A program made the position numbers and the translations under genes. Below are positions 8,527 to 17,162 of a DNA stretch of 64,000 bases, one piece after another. The DNA comes from Pseudomonas sp. Irchel 3A7 (lineage in GTDB: Bacteria > Pseudomonadota > Gammaproteobacteria > Pseudomonadales > Pseudomonadaceae), in assembly GCF_900187565.1 (NCBI RefSeq), contig NZ_FYED01000020.1, forward strand, positions 103,257-167,256, written 5' to 3'. Numbering within the stretch: position 1 is the first letter of the stretch; each line of letters opens with the position of its first letter. Below the pieces are notes generated by a model. The model saw nothing but the letters and a program-made list of their open reading frames with translations, did no database searches and was not told where the DNA came from.

Positions 8527-9222
8527 TCATCGACAACGCCACCACGGGCCGACGTCCAGATGAAAGTGGTTGCGATGGGCGGCGTTGTAATCCGGGCTCA
8601 ACACCACGCTGAACAAACCGCAGGCGCCATCGCGGACCTGCCTTAGAAACTGCGCATCCTGATTATCCTTGGGCCAATCCTTGAGTACGCTGATGGCTCG
8701 ACCATCGGCCAGGCGGAAACCGGCAATGTCCAGCGCATTGGCCGATGCATGCTGGCTGAGCCTGCCATTCTCACGGCCATAGACGTTGCGGCAGGCAAAG
8801 CTGCCCAGATGATCCACCCGCGCGACCGCCTGCCCATAGACCGCTTGCGCCGCCGGTTGCAGGGCGTGATGCTCGAACAGTGCAAACGACACGGCCAGGC
8901 GACAACTGGCGAGGAAACTGCTGCTCAGCGCCACATCGCCGCCCTGTACACGCAAGGCATCGGTCAGCGGACACTTGGCGTCGGGGCTGTCTGCCTGACG
9001 GGTCACGCGCAATCCTGAACTGCTCAAAGCCTGGTCACACAGCTGCGGGTCATCGCGCAGGCGCATCAGTTTGTAGCGGGTCAGCAGATTCGGGGGCGCC
9101 TTCACATCCAGCGGCGCCCAGGGATTCCACTGCGGCGGCAGCGACACCCATCCCCGCCAGACACTCACCCCCGCCGCGCCGATGACCGACAGCATCAGCA
9201 ACAGCCACCACCGCAACCGCAT
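8527..9222 (-). CDS. Extensin-like C-terminal domain protein (putative periplasmic zinc peptidase fold)
   Basis: This 231-residue protein has an N-terminal hydrophobic anchor or signal (residues 5-20) and an extensin-like C-terminal domain. Its residues SQHASANALDIAGF and RNHFHLDVG resemble the His/Asp zinc-binding set of M15-type DD-peptidase folds, so a periplasmic role on peptidoglycan is plausible, but activity is inferred. Two bases separate its stop-proximal neighbour gene start region, and it ends next to the convergent repeat protein. The preceding minus-strand gene (PEP mutase-like) ends 2 bp upstream of its start, suggesting co-transcription. Confidence 0.8.
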   Translation of the reverse strand: MRLRWWLLLMLSVIGAAGVSVWRGWVSLPPQWNPWAPLDVKAPPNLLTRYKLMRLRDDPQLCDQALSSSGLRVTRQADSPDAKCPLTDALRVQGGDVALSSSFLASCRLAVSFALFEHHALQPAAQAVYGQAVARVDHLGSFACRNVYGRENGRLSQHASANALDIAGFRLADGRAISVLKDWPKDNQDAQFLRQVRDGACGLFSVVLSPDYNAAHRNHFHLDVGPWWRCR

Positions 9223-9224
9223 CG

Positions 9225-10046
9225 TCAGCCTTTGAACAATTGATTGGCTTGGGCGTACGGCATGGACCGCGACGTGAACCCGAACGAGCCCGATTTCTGG
9301 ATCTCTTCGGCGGCGCGGTAGAACTCGCCCAGCGCCGCCAATGCCAGCGCCGAGCCGACGCTGATGCGCTTGACGCCCATTTCGCCAAGCTCCTGCACCG
9401 TCAGCTTCAAGCCGCCGGACATCAGCACATTGACCGGTTTCGGCGCCACGGCGCGGACCACCGCCAGTACGTCTTCGGCGCTGCGCAGACCCGGCGCGTA
9501 CAACACGTCCGCGCCGGCTTCAGCAAAGGCCTGCAAGCGGCGGATCGTGTCATCAAGATCAGGATTACCATGCAGAAAACTCTCGGCCCGGGCCGTCAGT
9601 GTGAAAGGGAAAGGCAAGCTGCGAGCGGCAGCGACGGCAGCCTCGATGCGCGCCACGGCATGCTCGAAGCAATAGATCGGGCTGTCTTCACGGCCAGTGA
9701 AGTCCTCGATGGAGCCGCCGACGGCACCCGCTTCGGCGGCCCGCACAATGCTTTTGGCGCACTCGGCAGGATCATCGGCAAACCCGTTTTCCAGATCAAC
9801 CGCGACCGGCAGGTCGCTGGCGGCGACAATCGCCCGGACGTTGGCCAGGGTGTCGTCCAGGGTCAACCCGCCATCGGGGCGGCCCCGGGAAAAAGCGTAA
9901 CCGGCGCTGGTGGTCGCCAGCGCCTCGAAACCCAGGCTGGCGAGCATTTTTGCCGAGCCGGCATCCCAGGGATTGGGGATCACAAAAACCCCATCACGTT
10001 CGTGCAAGGCTTTGAACGCATGGGCTCGAAGGGTTTGCGCATCCAT
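9225..10046 (-). CDS. Isocitrate lyase/PEP mutase superfamily protein
   Basis: This 273-residue TIM-barrel protein belongs to the isocitrate lyase/phosphoenolpyruvate mutase superfamily, which makes or breaks C-C or C-P bonds next to a carboxylate using Mg2+. The metal-region sequence AVDLENGFADD and the GSIEDF segment are present. The KKCGH motif of true isocitrate lyases is absent, so it is not AceA. Oxaloacetate decarboxylase-like or carboxyphosphonoenolpyruvate mutase-like activity are possibilities, and the substrate cannot be told from sequence. It lies in a minus-strand row with the extensin-like gene. Confidence 0.8.
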   Translation of the reverse strand: MDAQTLRAHAFKALHERDGVFVIPNPWDAGSAKMLASLGFEALATTSAGYAFSRGRPDGGLTLDDTLANVRAIVAASDLPVAVDLENGFADDPAECAKSIVRAAEAGAVGGSIEDFTGREDSPIYCFEHAVARIEAAVAAARSLPFPFTLTARAESFLHGNPDLDDTIRRLQAFAEAGADVLYAPGLRSAEDVLAVVRAVAPKPVNVLMSGGLKLTVQELGEMGVKRISVGSALALAALGEFYRAAEEIQKSGSFGFTSRSMPYAQANQLFKG

Positions 10047-10081
10047 TGGCAGGCTCCTGAAAAAGACGAACGAATCCGCCT

Positions 10082-10939
10082 TCAGAGCAGGCCAAGTTGC
10101 TCGGCGGCGGGCTCTCTGTATAGCTCAGGCAGCGCCGGCAAGCCAGGTAACCGCAGCATCAACCGGGCGTGGAAACGTTGCGCCAGTTTCGCCGCCAGCA
10201 CGTTGTCGGCGGTGTGCAGGAAGATATAGGGCGTGCGCCCCTCTTCAATCCACAGGGCGATTTTCTCCACCCACGGCAGCAGAAACGGATCGTTGGCTTC
10301 CAGCTGTGGGTGGCCGATGAAGCGCACTTGCGGGAACTGGGTAAACGCCGCTGGACGCGGTGGGACCCTGGGCTTTTTCGATTGGGCGTGCAGTACCGAA
10401 GGATCGGTGGACGTACAACTGAACAGCGCGCGCGGATCGAGGCAAATGCGCTCGACGCCGCGATCCAGCAACAGGCGATTGAGCATCCGCTCGCTGTCGC
10501 CCTTGGCGAAGAAATCGTCATGCCGCACTTCTACCGCCAAGGGTCGCTGCAAGGCATCGATAAATCCAGCCAGCTCGTGCAAGCGCTGCGGCGTGAAACT
10601 TTTCGACAGCTGCAACCACAGCGGCGAAACCCGCTCACCGAGTGGGCTGAGCAATTGGGTGAAGGTTTCGGCTGCCGTCAGCTGTTCACGCAAGTCACCG
10701 CCGTGGCTGATGTCGCCGGGGAATTTGGCGGTGAAGCGAAAGTGCTCGGGCATGGTGTCGGCCCAGCGCTGCACGGTGCCGGCAGCCGGGCTCGCGTAGA
10801 AGGTCGTGTTGCCTTCCACGGCGTTGAATACTTGTGAATAGAGATCGAGAAACTCGGCGGGTTTGGCGTCTGGCGGATACAGGTAATCGCGCCAGGCGTT
10901 TTCACTCCAGGACGGACAGCCGAGGTAGTAAGGCAGCAT
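10082..10939 (-). CDS. DUF72 domain-containing protein
   Basis: This 285-residue member of the DUF72 (YecE) TIM-barrel family starts with the typical YYLGCPSWSENAW and contains the FNAVEGNTTFYASP segment. The biochemical role of the family is unsettled. The start codon overlaps the stop of the preceding 100-residue gene by one base (TGATG), so the two are translationally coupled. Confidence 0.85.
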   Translation of the reverse strand: MLPYYLGCPSWSENAWRDYLYPPDAKPAEFLDLYSQVFNAVEGNTTFYASPAAGTVQRWADTMPEHFRFTAKFPGDISHGGDLREQLTAAETFTQLLSPLGERVSPLWLQLSKSFTPQRLHELAGFIDALQRPLAVEVRHDDFFAKGDSERMLNRLLLDRGVERICLDPRALFSCTSTDPSVLHAQSKKPRVPPRPAAFTQFPQVRFIGHPQLEANDPFLLPWVEKIALWIEEGRTPYIFLHTADNVLAAKLAQRFHARLMLRLPGLPALPELYREPAAEQLGLL

Positions 10940-11241
10940 CAGATGTACAGGTCGAGACCCATGACTTCCGCATCCCAGTCAACGAAACCGGCGGTGCTGA
11001 GATAGCTGGCCAAGGCCATCGCCACACTTTTGCTCATGGCGCGGTGGTAAAGCATGTCTTGCTGACGGGCAGGCAGATTGCTCAGGCGTTGCGCGGACGC
11101 TTTGGCGCGGGCGGCCAGTTGTTCTTCGGAGGGAAACTCCACCTCGCCCTCGATATCGACGGACTCGTCTTCCACCACGTGGCCTTTGCGCGGCTTGCGT
11201 TTGATGGGGTAGGACTGAGAGGAAACGCCGTCTATACGCAT
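10939..11241 (-). CDS. Conserved hypothetical protein, 100 aa
   Basis: This is a small soluble protein with a basic N-terminus (PIKRKPRKG), an acidic stretch (VEDESVDIEGEVEF) and a helical C-terminal half. There is no signal or membrane segment. It forms a two-gene unit with the DUF72 gene through a TGATG overlap. Function is not recognised. Confidence 0.75.
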   Translation of the reverse strand: MRIDGVSSQSYPIKRKPRKGHVVEDESVDIEGEVEFPSEEQLAARAKASAQRLSNLPARQQDMLYHRAMSKSVAMALASYLSTAGFVDWDAEVMGLDLYI

Positions 11242-11386
11242 AATTGCATGCTCGGTATCAGTGATGGCAGTTTAGTGGCGCACAACCCACTTCGCAAACC
11301 GCCGAGTGATAACTAGAACACATAAAAGACAAAAGGTTTAAAAGCGGGGGTTAGAAAACGACGATTGGTGTTTGCCTTTAAATAGC

Positions 11387-11451
11387 TATCGCGGGCAAGC
11401 CCGCTCCCACAGGATCACCGATAACCCTGTGGGAGCGGGCTTGCCCGCGAT
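11387..11451. repeat. REP pair, GCGGGC-AAG-CCCGC type
   Basis: This is a tight inverted pair of REP copies whose stem bases differ from the main type but stay complementary (GCGGGC pairs with its CCCGC arm). It lies between the 100-aa gene and tsaB. Confidence 0.85.
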
Positions 11452-11474
11452 TGAACCAACTCAATTCTGCAAAA

Positions 11475-12149
11475 CTAACGCGCTTTGGGCGTCGCCACTT
11501 TATCGCGTAGATAAACCGGCTGCGCCTCATCGGCGACGATCGCCTCACCGCGCTCCCAGGCAAACCGTGCCAGCGTCAGCAAGTCTTCGGCGTGAGGCAA
11601 CATGCCCGCGTCCTGGCCGCTCAAGCTGACGGCGATGCGTTCGCCGTAGCCCCAACCGGTGCCCGCGCCGAACCATTCGCCGCTGGCATCGGCCGGCAAT
11701 GCAGCCGACTCGGGTGGCAGCACCGCTTCGTGGCCGACGAGCCGCATCTCCCCCGCTGTCTCGCGGTAGCAGCCCCAATACACCTCGTCCATGCGCGCAT
11801 CAATGGCGGCAGCCACCTGGCTTGCACCGTGTTCGCGATAAGCGCGCTGGGCCAATACGGCGAGGTTCGACACCGGCAGCACCGGACGATCCAGGGCAAA
11901 CGCCAGGCCCTGCACCACGCCGATGGCGATGCGCACGCCCGTGAATGCACCCGGCCCGCGACCGAACGCAATGGCATCGACCGCCTGCAACGTGGTCCCG
12001 GCGTCGGCCAGCAATTGCTGGATCATCGGCAGCAGCTTCTGCGCATGCAGGCGCGGGATCACCTCGTAATGGCTCGTCACTTTGCCGTCATGCAGCAAGG
12101 CAACGGAGCAAGCTTCAGTCGCGGTGTCCAGGGCCAGCAAGGTGCTCAT
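11475..12149 (-). CDS. tsaB: tRNA threonylcarbamoyladenosine biosynthesis protein TsaB
   Basis: TsaB is the non-catalytic partner of TsaD in making t6A37 in ANN-decoding tRNAs. The 224-residue protein starts MSTLLALDTATEACSVAL, the ASKHA-fold opening of the family, and contains GRGPGAFTGVRIA. The reading frame stays open 21 codons upstream, but family alignment and the ATG at 12149 favour the shorter form. It follows adk in the same direction, with a hairpin between them. Confidence 0.92.
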   Translation of the reverse strand: MSTLLALDTATEACSVALLHDGKVTSHYEVIPRLHAQKLLPMIQQLLADAGTTLQAVDAIAFGRGPGAFTGVRIAIGVVQGLAFALDRPVLPVSNLAVLAQRAYREHGASQVAAAIDARMDEVYWGCYRETAGEMRLVGHEAVLPPESAALPADASGEWFGAGTGWGYGERIAVSLSGQDAGMLPHAEDLLTLARFAWERGEAIVADEAQPVYLRDKVATPKAR

Positions 12150-12214
12150 CGATGTTTCCGTAAGATGGGTGGTAAAAAGAGGGATCAGAAAAAAGTGCGT
12201 CAGTATAAACAACT

Positions 12215-12234
12215 ACGGCCCGCAAGCGGGCCGT
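12215..12234 (-). terminator. Candidate terminator downstream of adk
   Basis: The arms ACGGCCCGC and GCGGGCCGT form a perfect 9-bp stem with a 2-nt loop (12215-12234), 25 nt beyond the adk stop. Only a short T-rich tail follows on the minus strand, so termination may be partial. Confidence 0.6.
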
Positions 12235-12258
12235 GGATGATGCAGCGAATCAGGTTTT

Positions 12259-12906
12259 TCAGCTCAGGGCTGCAAGCACCTTGGCGGTGATCGCTTCAAC
12301 CGAACCGACACCTTCGATGTGGCTGTACTTCGGCTTGCCGTTGGCAGCCGACAACTTCTGGTAGAAATCCACCAGCGGCTTGGTCTGCGAGTGGTAGACC
12401 GACAGGCGATGACGCACGGTTTCTTCAGTGTCGTCCTTGCGCTGCACCAGTTCTTCACCGGTGATGTCGTCTTTGCCAGCGATTTTCGGCGGGTTGTAGA
12501 CGATGTGGTACACGCGGCCGCTGGCCTCGTGAACACGGCGACCGGCGATGCGTTGCACGATCTCTTCGTCTTCCACAGCGATCTCGACCACTGCATCCAG
12601 CTCCACGCCGGCCGTCACCAGGGCTTCAGCCTGAGGAATGGTGCGCGGAAAACCGTCGAACAGAAAACCGTTGGCGCAGTCGGACTGTGCGATGCGGTCC
12701 TTGACCAGGGCGATGATCAGGTCATCGGAGACCAGGCCGCCGGCATCCATGATGCTCTTGGCCTTGATGCCCAGCTCGGTGCCGGCCTTGACCGCCGCAC
12801 GCAGCATGTCGCCGGTGGAGATTTGCGGAATGCCGAATTTTTCAGTGATGAACTTAGCCTGAGTACCTTTACCGGCCCCGGGAGCTCCCAGCAGAATGAC
12901 GCGCAT
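12259..12906 (-). CDS. adk: Adenylate kinase
   Basis: This 215-residue long-type adenylate kinase interconverts ATP + AMP and 2 ADP. The P-loop GAPGAGKGTQ lies at residues 7-16. The lid domain (about residues 120-160) lacks the four-cysteine zinc site, as usual in Gram-negatives. The ATG at 12906 gives MRVILLGAPG and is preferred over one five codons upstream. It lies downstream of ppc in the same direction after a 288-bp gap in which I see no gene. Confidence 0.96.
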   Translation of the reverse strand: MRVILLGAPGAGKGTQAKFITEKFGIPQISTGDMLRAAVKAGTELGIKAKSIMDAGGLVSDDLIIALVKDRIAQSDCANGFLFDGFPRTIPQAEALVTAGVELDAVVEIAVEDEEIVQRIAGRRVHEASGRVYHIVYNPPKIAGKDDITGEELVQRKDDTEETVRHRLSVYHSQTKPLVDFYQKLSAANGKPKYSHIEGVGSVEAITAKVLAALS

Positions 12907-13194
12907 CGATGTGCTCCTCAATTTTTATATGGATAACGTCGGATTCGCCTCGTGGGGCCAATCTCAAAAAATAGGGTCGTGGCCGCCCAAACGGCCAAAG
13001 GCTGATCAAGATACACAGCAGGCTGCGCCCACACAAGCCGCCAAAAGTCGGAGAAACCGCCCCTTCCGGTGACCATCCGGCGCGGTTTCCCAAGTCGCAA
13101 CCCCATCATTAACTGTCGCCTGGCCGCACTTTTATAGCGGCCAGTCATCGGCGTCCGACGTACGCATCGCACGCCTGCCCCCACGGCAAAAACC

Positions 13195-15825
13195 TTAGCC
13201 GGTATTTCGCAATCCGGCGGCAATCCCCGCCACAGACACCAGCAGCGCCTGTTCCACCGGGCTGCCCTGCGCTTGATCCTGTTGCCGCGAACGGGCCAGC
13301 AACTCCGCCTGTAATAGATGTAGAGGGTCGAGGTAGGTGTTGCGCAAGCGGATGAATTCCAGGGTATCTGGGCTATGTGCCAGTAGCTGCGACTGACCGG
13401 TCATCCCCAGGACGATCGAGCACGCCTGCGACAATAGGTCGCGTAAGTGCGCACCCAAAGGAAGCAAGTCCGGCTCGACCAGACGCTCGTCGTAGGACCG
13501 GGCGATGTCCGCATCGGCCTTGGCCAGCACCATTTCCAGCATATCGATGCGCGTGCGGAAGAATGGCCATTGCTCTCGCATCTGCCCCAGCAACTCACCC
13601 TCGCCCCGCTCCAGCGCCTTGCTCAAGGCGGCTTCCCAGCCGAGCCAGGCCGGCAGCATCAAGCGGGTTTGGGTCCAGCCGAAGATCCACGGGATCGCCC
13701 GCAGGCTTTCGATGCCGCCGGCGCGACGCTTGGCCGGACGGCTGCCCAGCGGCAGGCGCCCGAGTTCCTGTTCCGGGGTCGACTGGCGGAAGTACTCGAC
13801 GAACTGGGGATTTTCCCGCACCACGGCGCGGTAAGCGCTGACACCATCGGCGGCCAATTCGTCCATCAGATGCCGCCACTCGGGCGTGGGCGGCGGCGGT
13901 GGCAACAGGGTCGCTTCGAGTACCGCCGCCAGATACAGATTGAGGTTTTGCTCGGCGATGTCCGGCAAGCCAAATTTGAATCGAATCATTTCCCCCTGCT
14001 CGGTGGTGCGGAAACGCCCCGCCACCGAACCGGGCGGCTGCGACAGAATCGCCGCGTGCGCCGGGCCGCCACCACGGCCCACGGTGCCGCCGCGACCGTG
14101 GAACAACAGCAGCTCCACCTGTTGCTCACGGCAGATGTCCACCAGACGCTCCTGCGCCCGATACTGCGCCCAGGCCGCCGCCGTGGTGCCGGCGTCCTTG
14201 GCCGAGTCGGAGTAGCCGATCATCACTTCCTGCGGCCCTTGCAGGCGCGAGCGATAGCCCGGCAACAGCAACAGTTTTTCGATCACAGGTCCCGCGTTGT
14301 CGAGGTCGGCGAGGGTTTCGAACAGCGGAACCACACGCATCGGCCGCAACACACCCGACTCTTTGAGCAGCAGTTGCACCGCCAGCACATCGGAAGCAGC
14401 ACCGGCCATGGAGATCACATACGAACCGAGGGACGCCCCCGGTGCAGCAGCGATTTCCCGGCAGGTGGCCAAGACTTCGGCAGTGTCGGCCGACGGCTTG
14501 TAGTGGGTCGGCAGCAGCGGCCGACGGTTGTTCAGTTCGCGCGTCAGGAAATCAATGCGTTCATCTTCGCTCCAGTCCTCATAACGACCAAGGCCAAGGT
14601 AATCGGTGATTTCAGTCATGGCCGCGCTGTGTCGCGACGAGTCCTGACGCACATCCAGACGCACCAGGAACAGGCCAAACGTCACTGCCCGACGCAGACA
14701 ATCGAGCAACGGACCATCGGCAATCACGCCCATGCCGCATTCATGCAGCGAGTGGTAGCACAGCTCCAGCGGATTGAGCAGGTCGCGGTCGTCTTGCAGT
14801 ACGTCGACGGTGGCAGGCGTCGGTGTCGTCAACGCGGTGTGCGCCCAGTTGCGCGTGGCGCGCAGGCGCTCGCGCAGTTGCTTGAGTACCGCACGATAGG
14901 GTTCGGCACTGTCGCCGGCCTTGGCCCTGAGTTCTTCACTGGCCTGCTGCATCGACAAATCAGCCGCAAGGTGATCGACATCGCGCAGGTACAAATCGGC
15001 GGCCATCCAGCGCGCCAACAGCAACACCTCGCGGGTCACGGACGCCGTCACGTTGGGGTTGCCGTCGCGGTCACCGCCCATCCACGAGGCAAAGCGAATC
15101 GGCGCGGCTTCGAGCGGCAAGCGCAGGCCGGTGGCGGCGTGCAAGGCCTGGTCGGCCTTGCGCAGGTAATTGGGGATGGCTTGCCACAGCGAGTGTTCGA
15201 TCACCGCAAAGCCCCATTTGGCTTCGTCGACGGGGGTCGGGCGGGTGCGGCGGATTTCTTCGGTGTGCCAGGCTTCGGCGATCAGGCGCTGGAGCGTCGA
15301 CTTGATCTGCTCGCGCTCGGCAGTGGTCAGGTCGCGGTGGTCCTGGGCCGCCAGTTGCGCGGCGATAGCGTCGTACTTCTGGATCAGCGTGCGGCGCGCA
15401 ACTTCGGTCGGGTGAGCCGTGAGAACAAGCTCGATCTCCAGCCGCCCCAGTTGCCGCGCCAGGGACTCGGCGCCATGACCTTCGGCGCGTAGTCGGGCGA
15501 GCAGCTCCGGCAGCACCCGCGCTTCGAACGGCGCGCCTTGGGATTCTTCCCGGCGGTGAATCAACTGGTACTGCTCGGCGATGTTGGCCAGGTTGAGGAA
15601 CTGGTTGAACGCCCGGGCCACCGGCAGCAATTCGTCTTCAGTCAACTGGTTGAGGCTGGCGCTCAGCTCGGCGTCCATGGAGCCGCGCCGGTCAGCCTTG
15701 GCGCCCTTGCGGATCTGCTCGATCTTGTCGAGGAAATCGTCCCCGTACTGTTCACGAATGGTGTTGCCCAACAGCTCACCCAACAGGTGAACGTCCTCGC
15801 GCAAGCGTGCATCAATATCGGTCAT
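13195..15825 (-). CDS. ppc: Phosphoenolpyruvate carboxylase
   Basis: This 876-residue enzyme carboxylates PEP to oxaloacetate, an anaplerotic reaction. The catalytic histidine motif VLTAHPTEVARRT (about residues 137-149), GYSDSAKDAG, and the glycine-rich loop FHGRGGTVGRGGGP are all intact. The C-terminus ends LRNTG, as in most bacterial PEPCs. The start at 15825 (MTDIDARLREDV) has a GGAG site and is preferred over an ATG 14 codons upstream. Length agrees with P. aeruginosa Ppc. Confidence 0.96.
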   Translation of the reverse strand: MTDIDARLREDVHLLGELLGNTIREQYGDDFLDKIEQIRKGAKADRRGSMDAELSASLNQLTEDELLPVARAFNQFLNLANIAEQYQLIHRREESQGAPFEARVLPELLARLRAEGHGAESLARQLGRLEIELVLTAHPTEVARRTLIQKYDAIAAQLAAQDHRDLTTAEREQIKSTLQRLIAEAWHTEEIRRTRPTPVDEAKWGFAVIEHSLWQAIPNYLRKADQALHAATGLRLPLEAAPIRFASWMGGDRDGNPNVTASVTREVLLLARWMAADLYLRDVDHLAADLSMQQASEELRAKAGDSAEPYRAVLKQLRERLRATRNWAHTALTTPTPATVDVLQDDRDLLNPLELCYHSLHECGMGVIADGPLLDCLRRAVTFGLFLVRLDVRQDSSRHSAAMTEITDYLGLGRYEDWSEDERIDFLTRELNNRRPLLPTHYKPSADTAEVLATCREIAAAPGASLGSYVISMAGAASDVLAVQLLLKESGVLRPMRVVPLFETLADLDNAGPVIEKLLLLPGYRSRLQGPQEVMIGYSDSAKDAGTTAAAWAQYRAQERLVDICREQQVELLLFHGRGGTVGRGGGPAHAAILSQPPGSVAGRFRTTEQGEMIRFKFGLPDIAEQNLNLYLAAVLEATLLPPPPPTPEWRHLMDELAADGVSAYRAVVRENPQFVEYFRQSTPEQELGRLPLGSRPAKRRAGGIESLRAIPWIFGWTQTRLMLPAWLGWEAALSKALERGEGELLGQMREQWPFFRTRIDMLEMVLAKADADIARSYDERLVEPDLLPLGAHLRDLLSQACSIVLGMTGQSQLLAHSPDTLEFIRLRNTYLDPLHLLQAELLARSRQQDQAQGSPVEQALLVSVAGIAAGLRNTG

Positions 15826-16038
15826 CAGCAATTCTCCAGCAAAAATCCGGGCGGCCAAGAAATTCATGCTCTTGAGCTAGAGAGTGCCGCTCCAGGCCGC
15901 TTCTTACAACCCAGACGACGAAGGGTCTTTAAAGCGCCAAGGCAGAAGCTAGTCTGAACAGTAGGCCGTACAACGGCTTTCGCCGGCCAATGCCGGATAT
16001 TTCCGGCCTGCCATGAGCAGGCGCGTCATGAGGTCATT

Positions 16039-16383
16039 ATGAAAATTCGCGAGCTTGCCCATCATTGGGAAGAAAACGCCAAGGGTCGCCTGACCGACAC
16101 CGGCTACTCGATTCACCTGGATGTCGAAGCAGCTGCCAGGCTGGCGGCGATCATTGAGATGTACCCTAAACGGCAACCCGAAGAACTGCTCGGCGAACTG
16201 ATTGGCGCCGCCCTCGAAGAACTGGAAAAGAGCTTTCCGTATGTAAAGGGAACGACGGTGGTGGCCACTGACGAAGAAGGCGATCCACTGTACGAAGACA
16301 TCGGTCCGACCCCGCGCTTTCTCGCCTTGTCCCGTCGTCATCTGCATGATTTGTCGGCCGGTCACGACAAGCAGAAACACTAA
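16039..16383 (+). CDS. Conserved hypothetical protein (PA3688-like position), 114 aa
   Basis: This small soluble protein has no signal peptide. The middle part (GYSIHLDVEAAARLAAIIEMY and EELLGELIGAALEELEKSF) looks helical and ribbon-helix-helix-like. The C-terminus is rich in His and Lys. It is divergent from ppc. Homologues are sometimes labelled pilin assembly protein, but nothing here supports that. Function is unknown. Confidence 0.75.
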   Translation: MKIRELAHHWEENAKGRLTDTGYSIHLDVEAAARLAAIIEMYPKRQPEELLGELIGAALEELEKSFPYVKGTTVVATDEEGDPLYEDIGPTPRFLALSRRHLHDLSAGHDKQKH

Positions 16384-16413
16384 GTCCCCCTCCAGCGATC
16401 CCCTGTGATCCTC

Positions 16414-16503
16414 TGTGGGAGCGAGCCTGCTCGCGAAGGCGTTGTATCAGTCAATATCAATGTTGACTGACAGTACGCCTTCGCGAGCAGGCTCGCTCCC
16501 ACA
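16414..16503. repeat. REP pair (REPIN-like)
   Basis: Two inverted main-type REPs flank a central TCAATATCAATGTTGACTGA, itself partly palindromic. The same kind of centre recurs in several other pairs in the window. Confidence 0.9.
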
Positions 16504-16573
16504 ATGGTCGAATCCTCGCTCTAGAGCCCTGCCGATTCAGTCAGTAGTTTTTCGACGCCCGGCCAATTTCTCT

Positions 16574-16601
16574 GAACTTTTAAAAAACGCCCCGGGTCAA
16601 C
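16574..16601 (+). promoter_or_regulatory. Candidate AlgU (sigma-22) promoter of the DUF4398-lptF operon
   Basis: GAACTT at 16574-16579, then a 17-bp spacer, then TCAAC at 16597-16601. This resembles the AlgU consensus GAACTT-N16/17-TCTGA and the TCAAA/TCCAA variants. In P. aeruginosa the orthologous lptF region is AlgU-controlled, as far as I recall. The predicted transcript would have a leader of about 95 nt. Confidence 0.6.
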
Positions 16602-16702
16602 CCAGTAACCACGCCTGGGACGGCCGTTTCAAAATGCCCCGAAAATGAAGGTTGCGGCTCCTTGCCCAGGATGGATTTTTTAGTTGTTCAGGAGTTAGCC
16701 CA

Positions 16703-17116
16703 ATGGAGTTGAAAACCATGAAAACCCGCACTGGCAAATCCTCGTTCACCCCGCTGCATGGCCTGAAAATGGCTGCCCTGGCGCTCGGCGGCAGTCTTGT
16801 GCTGGCCGGTTGTGCCGGCAACCCTCCCACCGAACAATTCGCCGTGACCGAGTCAGCGGTCAACAACGCCGTGAGCGCTGGTGGCACAGAATTCGCCGCG
16901 GTGGAAATGAAGGCGGCCCAGGACAAGTTGAAGCAAGCCGAAATCGCCATGCACGACAAACAGTACGCGCAAGCGAAAACTCTCGCCGAACAGGCTGAGT
17001 GGGACGCACGGGTCGCCGAGCGCAAGGCCCAGGCGATGAAAGCCGAACAGGCTGTCAAGGACTCCCAGAAGGGGGTGCAGGAACTGCGTCAGGAAAGCCA
17101 GCGCACCGTTCAATAA
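16703..17116 (+). CDS. DUF4398-type lipoprotein (PA3691-like)
   Basis: This 137-residue precursor has a lipobox LVLAGC (about residues 29-34), so it is a lipidated envelope protein. The mature part is almost entirely alpha-helical and charged (EMKAAQDKLKQAEIAM, AEQAEWDARVAERKAQ), typical of DUF4398 coiled-coil lipoproteins. The start at 16703 is chosen because AGGAG lies 8 nt upstream. An ATG five codons later is also possible. It is the first gene of a two-gene unit with lptF, 46 bp apart. The downstream protein carries the same kind of helical domain, so the two may assemble together. Confidence 0.85.
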   Translation: MELKTMKTRTGKSSFTPLHGLKMAALALGGSLVLAGCAGNPPTEQFAVTESAVNNAVSAGGTEFAAVEMKAAQDKLKQAEIAMHDKQYAQAKTLAEQAEWDARVAERKAQAMKAEQAVKDSQKGVQELRQESQRTVQ

Positions 17117-17162
17117 CGGCGCGGCACGACGTATTTCTTACTCGACTTAAAAGGACGAAACC

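Noticed and set aside
12907..13194. Gap between adk and ppc checked for a small RNA or gene
   Set aside because: Frames overlap without ribosome sites, and no clear hairpin-plus-T-run or conserved motif was seen.
13447..15492. 681-codon plus-strand ORF opposite ppc
   Set aside because: Shadow frame. The ppc catalytic motifs on the minus strand decide.
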